From Myxococcales bacterium (GTDB lineage: Bacteria > Myxococcota_A > Polyangia > Polyangiales > Polyangiaceae), in contig JADKKK010000010.1 in the NCBI GenBank assembly GCA_016720545.1, positions 1 through 64,000 of the forward strand: a stretch of DNA of 64,000 nucleotides, in the 5' to 3' direction. Of this stretch, positions 1 through 11,202 are shown in pieces (positions within the stretch are counted from its first letter, which is position 1; every line of letters starts with the position of its first letter). The notes under the pieces were generated by a model. The model worked only from the letters and a program-made list of their open reading frames with translations. It ran no database searches and was not told where the DNA came from. The translations under genes were made by a program, and so were the position numbers.

Positions 1-303
1 GAGGAGCACGGCCGGTCGGTCCCAAGTTCCGTGGTGCGAAGCGGGGGGCTCCAGCGGTATCATGTGAGCGTGTTCGTCGTCTGGCTTTCGGTGGCCGGTA
101 GTCGCGACCAACGTTAAGATCTGCCCAGATCTCCTGCGAACTGCATAATTCGCCAGCGGCATGTCTGAGGCTGTCGGCGGCGACCCCGTTCCCTGCGGTC
201 TGCATGGGGTTTAACCCTCGCCACGGGGCCTCGCTTCCCTTCGCGGGCCGCCCGCGGTATCGCCTCTCTCCGCCATGACCGACCGCGTCCCCACTCGATC
301 ACT
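1..303. other. No gene recognised
   Basis: I see no frame here with a recognisable protein family, start site or conserved motif on either strand. Short open frames exist only because of the high G+C content. Given the damage in the genes just downstream, the tail of a broken gene could be hidden here. Confidence 0.4.
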
Positions 304-770
304 TTGAGCACCTTCGGCCCCGACCAGCCCTGCTTCGGCTGCGGCCCGCGACACCCGATGGGGTTTCACCTCGAGCCCTACCGGGAGGGCGACGTCGTCT
401 GCGTCGACTGCCCGCCGCCGGAGCGGCGGTTCCAAGGGCCGCCCGGGCTCATGCATGGTGGCCTGGTAGTGGCCGTACGCTCGCCGACGAAACCCGGCGC
501 GTGGGTCGTCCTCGGCCTCGGGAGCGCTTCGGCTTCACGGCCGCCATCGAGGCTCGCCTGCTGCGACCCGTTCGTATCGGCGCGCCCGTCCATGGCCGCG
601 GGCAAATCCTGTCGGACACCCACCGCGTCGTGAAGATGAGCATCACCCTCGCGCAGGAGGGCGCGGAGGTGTTCCGCGGGACCCTCACCTTCGCGCTCCT
701 CGATCGGGCGTCCGCGGAGAAGCTCCTCGGGGGGCCGCTCCCCGACACCTGGGTGCGATTCGCGCGCTGA
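304..770 (+). pseudogene. PaaI-like hotdog thioesterase, frameshifted
   Basis: The pieces read as a small PaaI/4HBT hotdog-fold thioesterase, a family that hydrolyses acyl-CoA thioesters. The first frame has a Cys-rich start (FGCGPRHPMGFHLEPY) and the substrate-pocket segment GPPGLMHGGLVVA. The protein then continues in other frames through a segment like LADET and into FGFTAAIEARLLRPVRIG, ending near TWVRFAR. At least two or three indels lie between about 478 and 530. The apparent initiator is TTG. Reassembled length is about 150 residues, normal for the family. It may be intact in the organism, because every gene in the first 17 kb shows similar indels. Confidence 0.55.
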
Positions 771-779
771 GCGTGCGGC

Positions 780-1976
780 TCACCGGCCCGCCGAGTACGC
801 CTCGAACACCTTTCCCAGGCCACGACGAACGCGCTTCGACCACCACGACACGTCATTTTCGAGAGCAGCACCGCGACGGCGATCTCCGGCCTCTCGGCGG
901 GCGCGAAGCCCGCGAACCGGGGAGATTATGCGCGTCGGGTGCCCGCCCCACCGAGGGTGCCGGTCTTTGCCCGCGACGTTGACGTTCAGCAGCACGGAGC
1001 GCGCTCCCCCCGAGCCTCGCGGAACGCCTTCGCGGCCGTCCCCGCCGCGTGGTCACCACCAACATCTGGGTCATCGCCCCCGCGGTCTCGGGGCTGCCAT
1101 CGCGCGGCCGACGGACTTACGCGCGATTGGCGCGCCGCTGTCGTGCACGAAGAGCTTCACCTTCTCGCCGCTGATTCGCCCTCGTCACGTAGCGCCCAGA
1201 GCGCGCCGGAGAGGAAGGCATCGCGCTCAGAAGCCGGCCGACGCCCTCGCGAAACCGAACCGATCGTCCAGGATCGTCGCCTCGCCGAACGCCGCATCGA
1301 CGTCCTTGAGCACCTTCCGCGCCGAAGCCGAGCGCGCCCGCCGTCTTGCGGAGGGCTCGAGGGGCGACAGTTGCTTCAGCGTGAGGCGCGCTGAGGCGCG
1401 ATGCGGGGCCCGAGGGCCTCCGAGAAGGGGACACACCCGAGGTCGCGGGGGCTGTCGTCGAGGTCCGCCTCGGTGATGCCGTGCTCGGCGTCCGTGTAGC
1501 ACTGCCGGGTGGTGAGCGAGACGCGGTGCCGGTCAAGGATTTTTCCGGTCGTGACGACAAAGAATACACTCGCGCTGGATGTGTGCGCCTCGCGGACCCA
1601 GTCGCCGGGCCCGCGGGACGCCCACGCGAGCACGGCCGGTGCGAACGTCGGAGATGGCGATCGCGCCGCCGGGCGCACGCGACTCGTCCAGCTTTAAGCG
1701 CAGCGTCTTCGCCTGAAGCGTCGGGTCGACCGTGGTCTTGCCGGTCAGGCTGCCGAGCCCCGCGTGCACCATGGCAGAGCAGGCGCCCTCGGAGCCGTGG
1801 GCGCGGCGAGCCGCGCTGATCTTGCCGTGTGCGTCCGCAGCAGGTGGGTGAGAGGCCGGGGTGGCGGCGTGCGCGACCAGGGCGACCGCGTGCGGGGCCG
1901 GGCCAGCCGCCTGGTACGTGGCTGCCAACGGCACCAGTGACGCGAGCGCGAGGACGCGAGCAAGGCTTTAACATGA
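780..1976 (-). pseudogene. Penicillin-binding protein transpeptidase, multiply frameshifted
   Basis: Reading three frames together on the minus strand gives a penicillin-binding transpeptidase of about 400 residues, which would cross-link peptidoglycan stem peptides outside the inner membrane. A hydrophobic N-terminal segment (ARVLALASLVPLAATYQA) comes first. Then come TVDPTLQAKTLRLKLDESRA, GGAIAISDVRT, and an SxxK-like block SASVF followed by VVTT, where the catalytic Ser is expected. Next are HGITEADLDD and CVPFSEALG, and finally the KTG box split over a frameshift (NVNVAGK then TGTLGGAGT). The C-terminus is LENDVSWWSKRVRRGLGKVFEAYS. Five or more indels are needed to join these. The order of motifs fits the family and argues against chance. 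Confidence 0.55.
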
Positions 1977-2139
1977 AGTCCGCTAGCCCACAAGGTCGGG
2001 CCCGGGCCAACCTCGGCCCGTCGCGCCGGCGACCGCAGGCGCCCCGCGTCCCAGCCGCGCGTCGCCGCGCGAGCTTGGCCATATCCCACTTTGAGGTCAG
2101 CACCGCCTGGCCTTCGCGAGCGCGCGCGCGCCTCGGAAG

Positions 2140-2767
2140 CGTGCCGCAAAGGCTCGCGGGCGCGTACGTGGTCGCCTGCGCAGTCTCGGCCTGCGCGTCG
2201 CGGTTCGAGGTGGAGACCACGCGCTGTACGTCGCAGCCTCGGCCTCGGCTTCGGCCTCCACCGCCCCTACCGCCCCGCCGCCGCCGCCCGGCGACACGGG
2301 CGTAGACGAGCGCCCCGAACGACGCGGGCAAAGGGAGCAGCGACGCCGCAGGCGACGCCCCGATTATCGCCGCGGCCGACGCAGCCTCCACGCGCAAGCG
2401 CGTCTTCGTAGCTGGACCACCTGCAAGGGCAACGATCATCGACCTGGGCGGCGTGACCGGGGCGCGGGCGCCGACGTCCTCTGTGGCAAGGTGGCCGTCG
2501 CGACGAAACCTCATCGGCCGGTTCGACGCTGAATCTCCGACATGGACGAAAACGCGGCCGCGCGCCTCGCCGACCCTGGCCCGTTCTACGACGTGACGCG
2601 CCGGACGCTCGTCTTCGACAAGAACCCGGCGCTCGGTCCGCAACCTGTCGCCATCCCCGGCGGACCGTGGCGCTGGGGGTCTTGTGCACCGTGTGGACGG
2701 GGAACCGGCGGCCGGGGTGAAGCTCGGCGACTGCGAGTGGTGGATGGGCGGCGGCTCGATGTTTTAA
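2140..2767 (+). pseudogene. Hypothetical lipoprotein, frameshifted
   Basis: A possible GTG start leads into a short signal peptide with a lipobox (LAGAYVVACAVSAC), followed in shifted frames by an Ala/Ser/Pro-rich linker of the kind common after myxobacterial lipoboxes. Later fragments include DVLCGKVAVATKPHRPVRR and TRRTLVFDKNPALGPQPV, and the tail LVHRVDGEPAAGVKLGDCEW ends at a TAA. No family is recognised. At least four indels are required. The stop overlaps the end of the convergent leucine-rich-repeat gene by a few bases. Confidence 0.35.
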
Positions 2768-4366
2768 TGAAACGCCCCCTTACGAACACCCCCCACAAGC
2801 TTCGCCAGCGCGGAGACCGTCTCGTGCGACTCCTCGCGCCGCCTGTACCCCTTCGAGCGGTAGCTAACGTTGAAGCGGCGCGTCAGGCAAGCCCGCGTGT
2901 TCGGAGAAACCGCGCCATGCGCTGCCAGCCTCGTCCTTCGTGACCTTCGCGTCCGAGCAGTACAAGCTCTCGAGCGGGAGCCGATCTTCAGCCAGTCGCC
3001 GAGCGGAAAAGCGCCGGGAGACCCAGGCAGGATCAAGGTGCCGCGGCTTCTTCAGGCGCTTGATCGACGAGGGCAGCGGACCGAGCGCCGGGTTGTCCGA
3101 TAGGGCCGGGAAATCGAAGCGCGCCGAGCTCGCCGATCGACAGCGGCCGCGAAACCGAGAAGCTGGGCGAGGCTCTGGACGTACATCGTGTCCAGCGACC
3201 GCGGGCGACGCATCGACTCCGGGAGGCTCGGTAGGCCGGTGCGCGCGTCGCGGAGACGTGCTTCCAGCGCAGCCCGAGGTCTCCGATGCCCAGGTCGGCA
3301 GCTTCTTCAACTGCGGGCGATTACGCAGAGGAGAGCACCTCGAGGCTCTTCGGGAGCGCGCCCTCGAGATCGACGCGAGGAGCTCTTTTCCCGTGAATCC
3401 GAAACCGGCTTCAGCGCGCCGAGACGCCGAGCCCCTCCGGCAGCGCGGTGAACGCGCCGGTCAGCGTGAGCTTGTGAAACCGCGGGCCGCGCGACCGAGG
3501 GGAGCGTGGTGCCCGTCTCGACGCTGAGCGTGAAATGGGTGAGGCCCAGCGGCAGCGCGTCGTCCGCGATCTTGGTGAGCGCCTCGGACTGAATCAGGAG
3601 AGGACCCTCAGCTTCGCCAGGAGGCCCGCGAGGAACGGGACCTTCCGGGCTTGTCCAGCCACAACGTGAGGCTCGAAGGCTCGGTCAAGCCCGCGATCGA
3701 CGCCGACCGGTGCGTCATGGTTCCGTCGGAGGATCTCGAGGCTCCCCGGGCTTCTTCGCGCGCCAGACGCTCTTCGGCCCGTGGGCGAGGCTCGAGCCAC
3801 TCGAGCCGGAGCTTCCGGAGGTTGGGAAACAAGTCGAAGCGCAGGTCCTCGAGCGCCCGCAGCTTCCGCAAAGATTGGGTGGGGCGGATGCCCTCGATCC
3901 GCGGCATCTTGGCGAGATCCGACGCCTCCTCGAACGGGCTCTGCGAGAGCGCGAAACCGCGGAGACAGGGCATGCGGAACAGGACCTCGGGGATCATGCG
4001 TCATCCGCGTGCCGCCCGTCACGTGGAGCGATCGCAGCGCGGTGAGCCGCGCGATGCCGTCGGGGATGGTGGTGATGGGAGCGCCGATGCCAGGCGACTC
4101 GAGCAGAGGCGGCCCGAAAGACCGCGTCGGGGAGCGCGGTCGCCTTGCCGTCGGAGACGTTGCGGCTCTTGCCGTCGTTGGCAAACGAGGTCTCGATCCC
4201 GGGCTTCGGAGGCTTCTTCGCCTTCGCCGGTCTCTTGGGCAGGGCCGGAGATCGACCTCCTTCCGAAGCGCGCGAAAGCGCGCGACGCAGTCGCAGCGCT
4301 GCTTCAGGCTCGCCGCGCGGACCTTCGCGCTCCGCTTCGCGGAGGTTTTCCTCCATCTCCACGTGA
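2764..4366 (-). pseudogene. Leucine-rich repeat protein, multiply frameshifted
   Basis: Several frames on the minus strand carry LRR-type segments: ITTIPDGIARLTALRSLHVT, IPEVLFRMPCLRGFALSQSP, LRKLRALEDLRFDLFPNLRK, FTALPEGL, and LSDNPALGPLPSSIKRLKK. The spacing of Leu and Pro is that of 23-residue bacterial LRRs. Such proteins are usually interaction scaffolds; no signal peptide or enzymatic domain is visible. The N-terminal part is Lys/Pro-rich (LPKRPAKAKKPPKPGIETSF). The C-terminus is EESHETVSALAKLVGGVRKG. The full protein would be about 530 residues. Many indels break it, more densely than in genes further right. Confidence 0.5.
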
Positions 4367-4386
4367 CGCTTCCTCCAGAGAGTCGC

Positions 4387-4997
4387 TCACCGGGTGGGGA
4401 TCACTCCTTCGGTCACGCTCACTCCGAAGACGTGTCCGCGGGCACGACGAGCGGCTCCGCGCAGCTGTCGAAACAGGGCCTGCAGCGGAGCTGATCTAAT
4501 CCACAGAAACGCGACCGCGCCGCGCCGCGAGTATGTCGAGCGCAGAGGGGCGCGCCGCCGCTCTTCGCGACGCGAGGAGCGGCCAGGTAGGCTGGAACCA
4601 GTGCTCGCGGGCGTGCGACTGGGCCTGGCAGAGGCCAAGCGCCATCACGGAAGACGAAGGACACGAGGTCGCCGCGGCCTTCGCCATCTTCGTGGGCGAT
4701 GTCGAGAAGTCCTCGGTGACCTGACGGTACGCCTTCCCCCCTTCGCCGCGGCGGATGTTGTCTCAATGATGGCGTAGAACATTCGTGAAAGCGCGCTCTG
4801 CCGCTATCTGCTCGCGGGGATCGAAAGTGTGAACGTCGTCGAGAAGCCAGTGCCGCCCATCTCCGCGAGGATATCGGACGGCAAGCGCTCCACAAAGCTC
4901 GCGCGCCGCGGCTCGGGGAGAGTTCGGCCTCCCCGCCGCGCCTAGCGCGACGACGTGGCCAGGAGAGCGCCGTGTGGTCTATGAGCCATGCGTGCAC
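4387..4997 (-). pseudogene. Unrecognised gene, frameshifted
   Basis: Segments in all three minus-strand frames look like real protein (for instance RARELCGALAVRYPRGDG, LLDDVHTFDPREQIAAERAF and AYRQVTEDFSTSPTKMAKAA), and their order is consistent. I do not recognise a family and assign no function. The start is placed at an ATG close to the divergent methyltransferase gene, but it is uncertain. Confidence 0.3.
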
Positions 4998-5019
4998 TCC
5001 GCCCCTGGCCCTTCCGCCG

Positions 5020-5779
5020 CGCCCTCAGGAGAACGGCGGGAGCCCATCACCCGCGACGGCCTGACGTGCGCGTGGTCTGCTCAGCGCAAGCGCGGCCACC
5101 GGCACTCGACCGACGACGTGCTCACCGCGGCGTACGCGCTCGAGCCGGCGGCGCGCCCGACGACGCGACCACGCTCGACCTCGAGAGCCGGCATCGGGAC
5201 CGTCGGCCTGCTCGTGCTCTGGGGCCCCGGCGACGCGCGCCTCGTCGGCGTGGAAGCCAGGAGGTGAGCTTCCGCTCTTTCGCCCGAGAACCTGCGCCTG
5301 GGCCGCGAGGCGCACGTGAGCCCAGTCCACGGCGATCTCCGGACCACGACGCTCGGGCAGCTTCCCCTCGTGACGGGGAGCCCGCCGTACTTCGACGTCA
5401 AGCCGGCGTGGTGCCGAGCGACTCGCAGAAGCCCACGCGCGCTTCGAGCTCCCGCGGCGCCGTGGCCGACTACGCGCTCGCGGCGCGGCGCGCGTCACAC
5501 CGACGGGCGCTTCGTCTTCTGCTTCCCCCACCCGTGCGGAGGCTCGGGCGCTGGGGGCGTGCGCGCCGCTGGGCTCGCGATCGTCACACGCGACGTGGTC
5601 CCGCGCGCCAGCCTGTCGCCCCTGTTCTCTCTTCGCGTGCAGGATCGCGAGCCCAGCCGGCGCCGACGAGTCGACCCAGTGGAAGAGCCGCCGTTCCTGG
5701 TGCGGGGATGCGGGCGGCGGTCTCAGCGAGGCGATGCGCAGGGTCCGTGCCCGCTTTCGGTGGCCGGATCGTCGCGATA
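5020..5779 (+). pseudogene. TrmN6-like SAM methyltransferase, frameshifted
   Basis: The fragments match the tRNA1(Val) (adenine-N6)-methyltransferase family and related N6-adenine methyltransferases. They run ITRDGLTCAW, QRKRGHRHSTDDVLTAAYAL, then motif I as GIGTVGLLVLW followed by DARLVGVEA. Then come VSPVHGDLRTTTLGQLPLV and the catalytic NPPY-type box as GSPPYFDVK. Late blocks are DYALAARRA, TDGRFVFCFP and VVPRASLSPLFSLR. Length is about 250 residues, normal for the family. Frameshifts fall roughly every 100-150 bases. The start codon cannot be fixed because the N-terminus is itself broken. Substrate (tRNA or protein) cannot be told from sequence. Confidence 0.5.
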
Positions 5780-5842
5780 GGAGAACGAACCGTTCTCCGT
5801 TGAGCATCAATATCAACAGGCCCGCCCCTCGCATCACTGCGC

Positions 5843-7700
5843 CATGCCCACCCTTCGAAAGTGGCTCCCGTCTTCGCCATCGCGGCGAGCGCCGCAGGCG
5901 CGTTCGTCACCGCCGCCGGTCCCGTGGAGGCCGCGCCCAACAAGGACCTCAAGCAGCTCATGAAGCAGCTCGGTCAGCGACCGCCGCGGGCGACACGGCG
6001 CTCGACGCGCTGTCTCGCGAGACCCAGGACGCCTGGGTGGGGGTCGTGCTCCGCTACGAGGACGGCCTCGGCCGGTTTGGCCACACATCTTCCTACGTGA
6101 CCTGCCTCGCGTCGGCCGCGGCGGACGACGAGCGCTTCGGGCTCGCGGAGGGCGCGCTGGGCGCCCCTCGAGCGACGCTCGAGAAGTGCGCCGGCGAGCT
6201 GCGGCGTGCTCTCGGCGCAGCTTCGGCTGAAGTCTCGCGGGGCTGCTCGGCGATTCCGCGGCTCGCCGGCGCGGAGCACTTTCTCTCGCAGCTCCGGGTC
6301 GACGCCCAGCGGCGTATGCCCGCCGCGCTCGAGGCCCTCGCGTCCGACCTCGCGACGGACGGCATCTTCGGCTGGGGTCGCCTCTACGACACGGTCGCCG
6401 GGAAGCTCTCGTTCCAGCCCGACCCTCCCCGACGGCACCCACGAGGTCGTCCCCATGGCCGCGCGCCGCTCGCGCATGCCGGTGCCGGATCGCGCCGTGC
6501 GCAGGCCGCGTTCACCGCGGGGAACCGCGCGTGGGAGAGGCGGTCTCCGACGTCACGGCAGCGGCGCTCAACCGCATCAGCGGCACGCGCCTCGCGCTCT
6601 ACCGACGCCGCGGCGTCGAGCACTTCCACGACGCCGCGCTCCACGACGCGGGCATCTCTCGCCGCACGCTCGACGCGATGAACGAGGCGGTGGTGGGCGG
6701 GCGCCCGCTCGCGCGCGCCCGGGGTCTGCTCCTCAAGGCCCGCGCCATGGGCCTCCCCGCGATCGCCTGGTACGACCTCGAGGCGCCGCTGCCGTTGCCA
6801 GAGACCGAGCGCATCCCTTGGGAGCGCGGCAGAGACCTCGTGCGCCGCGCCTTCGCGGGCTCGTACCCCGCCCTCGCCGCCCACGTCGACGAGGCCCTCG
6901 CCAGCGCTGGATCGAGGCCGAGCCGCGCGCCGGCAAGCGCCCCGGCGCCTACTGCACCGGCAGCGATCTCACGGGCGAGTCGCGGGTGTTCATGACCTAC
7001 CAGGGCGCGCTCGGCGACGTCTCCACGCTGGCGCACGAGCTTGGCCACTCGTTCCACCATCACGTGCTCGCGGGCACGCTCGCGATGCTCGCGCGGCAGT
7101 ACCCGATGACCCTCGCCGAGACCGCCTCCACCTTCGCCGAGAGCGTCCTCTCCGCCGGCCTGCTGGCCGAGCCAGGCATCTCCGCGGCTGCGCGTGCGCA
7201 GCTGCTCGGGGAGGTCGCGGGCGACGCCGCGGCGTTCCTGCTCGACGTGCCCGCCCGCTTTCTCTTCGAGAGCCGCTTCTACGAGCTGCGCTCGCAGGGG
7301 GAGGTGCCCGCGAGCCGCCTGTCGTCGCTCATGGTCGAGGCGCAGCGCGAGGTGTTCGACGAGGCGCTCCAGGTGGGCGCCGAGGATCCCCTCTTCTGGG
7401 CCTCGAAGCTGCACTTCTTCATCCCGGACTTGTCGTTTTATAACTTCCCGTATACATTCGGCTATTTGCTGTCGCGCGGGCTCTACGCGCGCTTCCTCGA
7501 GGAGGGCCTGACTTCCTCCTCGCTACGAGGCGTTCCTCCGCGCCACCGGCGGCGCGCTCGCGCACGAGGTGGCCCGCGCGCGTCGATCGGCGAGGACCTC
7601 GAGTCGCCCGAGTTCTGGGCGCGCGATCGCCACGCTGGAGGCTCCGATCGCGGAGCTCGAGGCCGCGCTCCGTGAGGGTGATGGGCGCGCCGCCACCTGA
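5843..7700 (+). pseudogene. M3-family oligoendopeptidase (PepF-like), frameshifted
   Basis: This is an M3-family zinc metallopeptidase of about 610 residues, a family that cuts short peptides. A hydrophobic start (VFAIAASAAGAFVTAAGPVE) suggests export. Characteristic pieces follow: ETQDAWVGVVLRYEDGLGRF, LNRISGTRLALYRRRGVEHF, and the zinc site HELGHSFHHH at about 7035, where the two His and the Glu are the ligands and catalytic base. Then come MTLAETASTFAES and YNFPYTFGYLLSRGLYARF near the C-terminus. The 3' end, ASIGEDLESPEFWA then LEAALREGDGRAAT, is read by switching frames, giving TGA at 7698. Indels are seen near 5970, 6430-6530, 6905, 7515 and 7620. Confidence 0.65.
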
Positions 7701-7717
7701 CCGGGCCGCCGCGACGG

Positions 7718-8390
7718 TCAAATCCGAGTGGATGGGCGCGATTGAGCGGCCGCCGTGCTGGCCGGGCCGACCAGCTCCTCCGTGAGCGCGAAGAACTGCT
7801 CGGCGTCGGTGTCGTAGGCGAACACGTCGCCGGTCTCGATCTTGTAGACCCAGCCGTGCAGGCCGAGATCCCCTTTGGCGAGGCGCGCGGCGACCGCAGG
7901 CATCGTGCGAAGGTTCTCGATTTGCACGAGCACGTTCTCCTCGATCGCCGCAGTGAGGAGGGGCTCGCCCTCGAGGTCGGCGTAGCACTTGGTGACGATC
8001 TGGCGGGTCTCCTCGGCGTAGTCGAGCCACGCGCGCATGGCGGGCAGCTCGGCGGTGCTCGAGGGGTCGAGGAGCGCGCCGATCGCCCCGCAGTGGGAGT
8101 GCCCGCACACGATGATGTCCTCGACCTCCAGGACCGCGACGGCGTACTCGACCGTCGCGGCCTCGCCGTTCAGCGGGGCGCCGCTCGGGGGAACGATGTT
8201 GCCCGCGTTGCGCAAGATGAAGAGCTCGCCGGGGTGCGTCCCGGTCAGCAGGTTCGGGTTCACTCGGGAGTCCGAGCACGTGATGAACAGCGTGTCCGGT
8301 GCTGCCCCTCGCGAGCCGCTCGAACATCGCTCGCTCGGAGCGGAACACGTTCTTCTGGAAGTGGTGGATGCCTCGGACGAGCTTCTGCAT
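7718..8390 (-). pseudogene. Beta-class carbonic anhydrase, one frameshift
   Basis: It interconverts CO2 and bicarbonate with a zinc ion. The zinc ligands expected for the beta class are present: Cys and Asp in ITCSDSRVNP (after frame repair) and His/Cys in CGHSHCGAIGALL. The segment ELFILRNAGNIVPP is also diagnostic. The start is the ATG at 8388-8390, preceded by AGGAGG seven bases upstream. A single indel at about 8294-8298, in a run of Gs/Cs, separates the first 30 residues from the rest. The remaining 181 residues are uninterrupted to the stop. Length after repair is about 223 residues, typical. A working gene with a sequencing error is likely. Confidence 0.75.
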
Positions 8391-8466
8391 GATCCTCCTG
8401 CTGCGCGGCCGCCAGGCTACCACCCCCCGATCCGCGAGCTTGGCCCTTCGTCGCCGCCTCGTCGGG

Positions 8467-8969
8467 CTACTCGCTCGAGCTCACGGCGTCGCGGAGCAGC
8501 GCGTCCTTTTTCCGCTCGAGGTCGGCCACCATGCGCTCGTAGGCCTCTTGCGAGAGCACTGTCTCGCGCGCGGCCATCTCGTCGAGGAATTTGTCGGAGA
8601 TCCGGTCGATGCGCGCGCGGGTCTCCTGCATGCGGTGGGCCCACTCCTCCTCCATCACCTCGAGCGGCACGGCGTCGGGCAGGGCGAGCTCGGCGCGAAT
8701 GCGCATGAGGAGCGAGTGCTCCTGGGAGCGAGCAGCGGCCGTCCACGTTGGCCATCGCCACGGCGGCGCGGAACGTCGGCTCCCGGCCTCGTCGGAGCGC
8801 AGAGCGGCGAGCGAGGCCGGCAGATCGACGCGCTCGTCCGGGCGCACGCGGACGTTAGGCTGGCTCCCGATGCCGGAGGCAGGTGCCGTTCGTCGTGGTC
8901 GACGTCTCCGTCGACTTGTGCGACGGCCAGAGAACGCGGAGGCTGGCGCGAAGTTCTACGGGGTCCATG
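8467..8969 (-). pseudogene. TerB-like domain protein, frameshifted
   Basis: After repair the protein is about 165 residues and resembles the TerB/DUF533 all-helical family, often linked to membrane stress or tellurite resistance. The first helix pair reads VAQVDGDVDHDERHLPPAS and the second reads AVAMANVDGRCS-EHSLLMRI across a frameshift. The acidic D-G-D/D-G motifs at matching positions are the family hallmark. The C-terminal half (RARIDRISDKFLDEMAARET through AVSSSE) is an uninterrupted helical, charged segment. Start ATG at 8967-8969 is a best guess. No specific role can be given. Confidence 0.45.
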
Positions 8970-9024
8970 GCCGGAGTCTAGCCACGGCAGAGCTTGAGCG
9001 CCCGCGCGGAAAACGCGCTTCCGA

Positions 9025-9186
9025 TCAGCGACCGCCGGCCACGTAGCGTGGGCTCCCGGCGACGAACGTGCGGAGGGTCCCGCGGTGGAGCCCCGGCGCG
9101 AGCCCCATGGCGTTCGCGCTGGCGGGCGTGCCGTACAGGGTCGCTCTCCGGAGCTCGGCGTCGTACACCGGCGGCTCGGCCGCGTC
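9025..9186 (-). other. In-frame open segment after the fadH stop
   Basis: Directly after the TGA of the preceding gene, the same frame stays open for 53 codons to a TGA at 9025-9027 and reads like real protein (VYDAELRRATLYGTPASANA, then RGTLRTFVAGSPRYVAG). It has no convincing start of its own except a GTG. Either it is the 3' end of another broken gene or the first TGA is an error. The normal FadH C-terminus ends at the first stop, so I favour a fragment of an unrecognised gene. Confidence 0.25.
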
Positions 9187-11202
9187 TCAGAGCGCCGCGC
9201 CGACCCGCGCGCCCTCCAGGATGGCGCGCCGCGCGTCGAGCTCCCCCGCGAGCTTCGCGCCGCCGATGACGTGCACGTTCGCCCGCCCGATGCGCTCGCC
9301 CTCGGAGGCAGAGCCCGCGAGCTCGCGCGCGGACTCTTGGCCCGCGCAGAGCACCACGTGATCCACGTCGAGCACCTGCGGCACGCCGCCGACCTTCACG
9401 TGGAGGCCGCGATCGTCGATCGCGACGTACTCGACGTCGGCCAGCATGTGCACGCCGTAGGCCTTCAGGAGCAGGCGGTGGGCCCAGCCGGTGGTCTTGC
9501 CAGGGCCAGCCCCCATCTTCTTGTCGCCGGCCCGCCGCTGGAGCAGCCACACCTCGCGCGGCGCCTCGTGCGGCGCGGCCTTCGCGAGGCCGCCGACCGC
9601 CTCTCCGCTGAGGTCGATCCCCACTGCGTGGCGTAGTGCGTGACCGAGGCGCGCCCTCCTCGAGGAGGGTAGGCGCACACGTCGACGCCCACGCCGCCGG
9701 CGCCGATCACGGCCACGCGCCGCCCCGCCTCGACCTTGCCCGAGAGAGATCGGGGTAGCTCACGACCCAGGGTGCTTCACGCCGTCGAGCCGCGGAACGC
9801 GCGGCACGACGCCCGTGGCCACGACGACCTCGTCGTAGCCCCCGAGCTCGGCGCGCGTCGCGCGCGTGCCGGTGCGCACCTCCACGCCGGTCTTCCTGAG
9901 CTCGGTCTCGAAGTAGCGAATCGTCTCGGAGAACTCCTCCTTGCCAGGCACGCGCGCGGCGAGCCGGAACTGGCCGCCGATGGAGCCCTCCGCCTCGAAG
10001 AGCGTGACCGCGTGGCCTCGCTTCCCGGCTCCGTGGCGACCGAGCCCGGCCATGCCCGCGCCCACGACCGCGATTTTCTTCGGGTTCTTGGCGCGCAGGT
10101 GAACGAAGCTCCGTCTCGTAGCCGCCGCGCCGTTCACGAGGCAGGTGGCGCGCTTGCCTTGGAAGGTGAGGTCGAGGCAGCCCCTGGTTGCGCGATGCGT
10201 GTTGATGGCCTCGGGCTCGCCCGCCGCCGCCTTGTTCACGAAGTCAGCGTCGGCGAGCAGCGGCCGAGCCATCGAGACGAGATCGGCGTCGCCCGCCGCC
10301 AGGAGGTCCTCGGCGTCCTCCGGGGTGTTGATGCGGTTCGACGCGATGACCGGGATGTCGAGCTCGGCGCGCATCTTCGCGGTGAGCGCGCGGAACGCCG
10401 CGCGAGGCACCTGCGTGGCGATGGTGGGGATCCGCGCCTCGTGCCAGCCGATACCCGTGTTGCAGGACGTCGGCGCCCGCCGCCAGAGACCGCCTTGGCG
10501 ATGGTGACGATGTCGGGCCACGCGTTGCCGCCCGGCACCAGATCGAGGAGCGACATGCGGTACACGATGAGAAAGTCGGGGCCCGTGGCCTCGCGCACGG
10601 CCCGCACGACCTCGACCGGGGAGGCGCATGCGGTTCTCCACCGGGCCGCCGTACTCGTCGGTGCGCTCGTTGACGCGCGGGCAGGAGAACTGGCTCAGCA
10701 GATGCCCCTCGGAGCCCATGATCTCGACGCCGTCGTACCCCGCGAGCTTGGCGAGGCGCGCGCACCGCGCGTAGTCACGCACGGTGGCTTTGATCTCGAA
10801 GCGCATCATCGCCCGCGGCTTGAACGGCGAGATGGGCGACTTCTTCGCCGACGACGACACGACGAACGGGTGGTAGCCGTACCGCCCCGCGTGAGGATCT
10901 GCACAGCGATCTTGCCGCCGTGCGCGTGCGCGGCGCTCGTCTGCGGTGGAAGTACACGTCGGCGCGGCGGTTCAGCGTGCCGCCGAACGGCAAGAGCCAC
11001 CCCCTGGCGGTTCGGGGGAGATACCGCCGGTGATGATGAGCCCGACGCCGCCGCGCGCCCGCTCTTCAAAGTAAGCGGCGAGCTTCCCGTAGTTGAAGAA
11101 CCGGTCCTCGAGGCCGGTGTGCATCGAGCCCATCACGACGCGGTTCTTGAGCGTCAGAGGGCCAAGATCGATGGGCGAGAGCAGGGTGGGGTACGCGGTC
11201 AT
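9187..11202 (-). pseudogene. fadH: 2,4-dienoyl-CoA reductase (FadH), multiply frameshifted
   Basis: The 671-codon span matches FadH, which reduces 2,4-dienoyl-CoA during oxidation of unsaturated fatty acids using NADPH, FMN, FAD and a 4Fe-4S cluster. The N-terminal flavin barrel shows LLSPIDLGPLTLKNRVVMGS then MHTGLED. Further blocks are GYDGVEIMGSEGHLLSQFSC, the cluster region CLDLTFQGKRATCLVNG (upstream Cys pair scrambled by an indel) and a dinucleotide fold KIAVVGAGMAGLG. Near the end are MAVIGAGGVGVDVCAY, AGDKKMGAGPGKTTGWAHR and HVIGGAKLAGELDARRA. At least six indels interrupt it, among them ones near 10850-10990, 10470-10640, 10030 and 9660-9730. It has no close operon partner. Confidence 0.72.
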
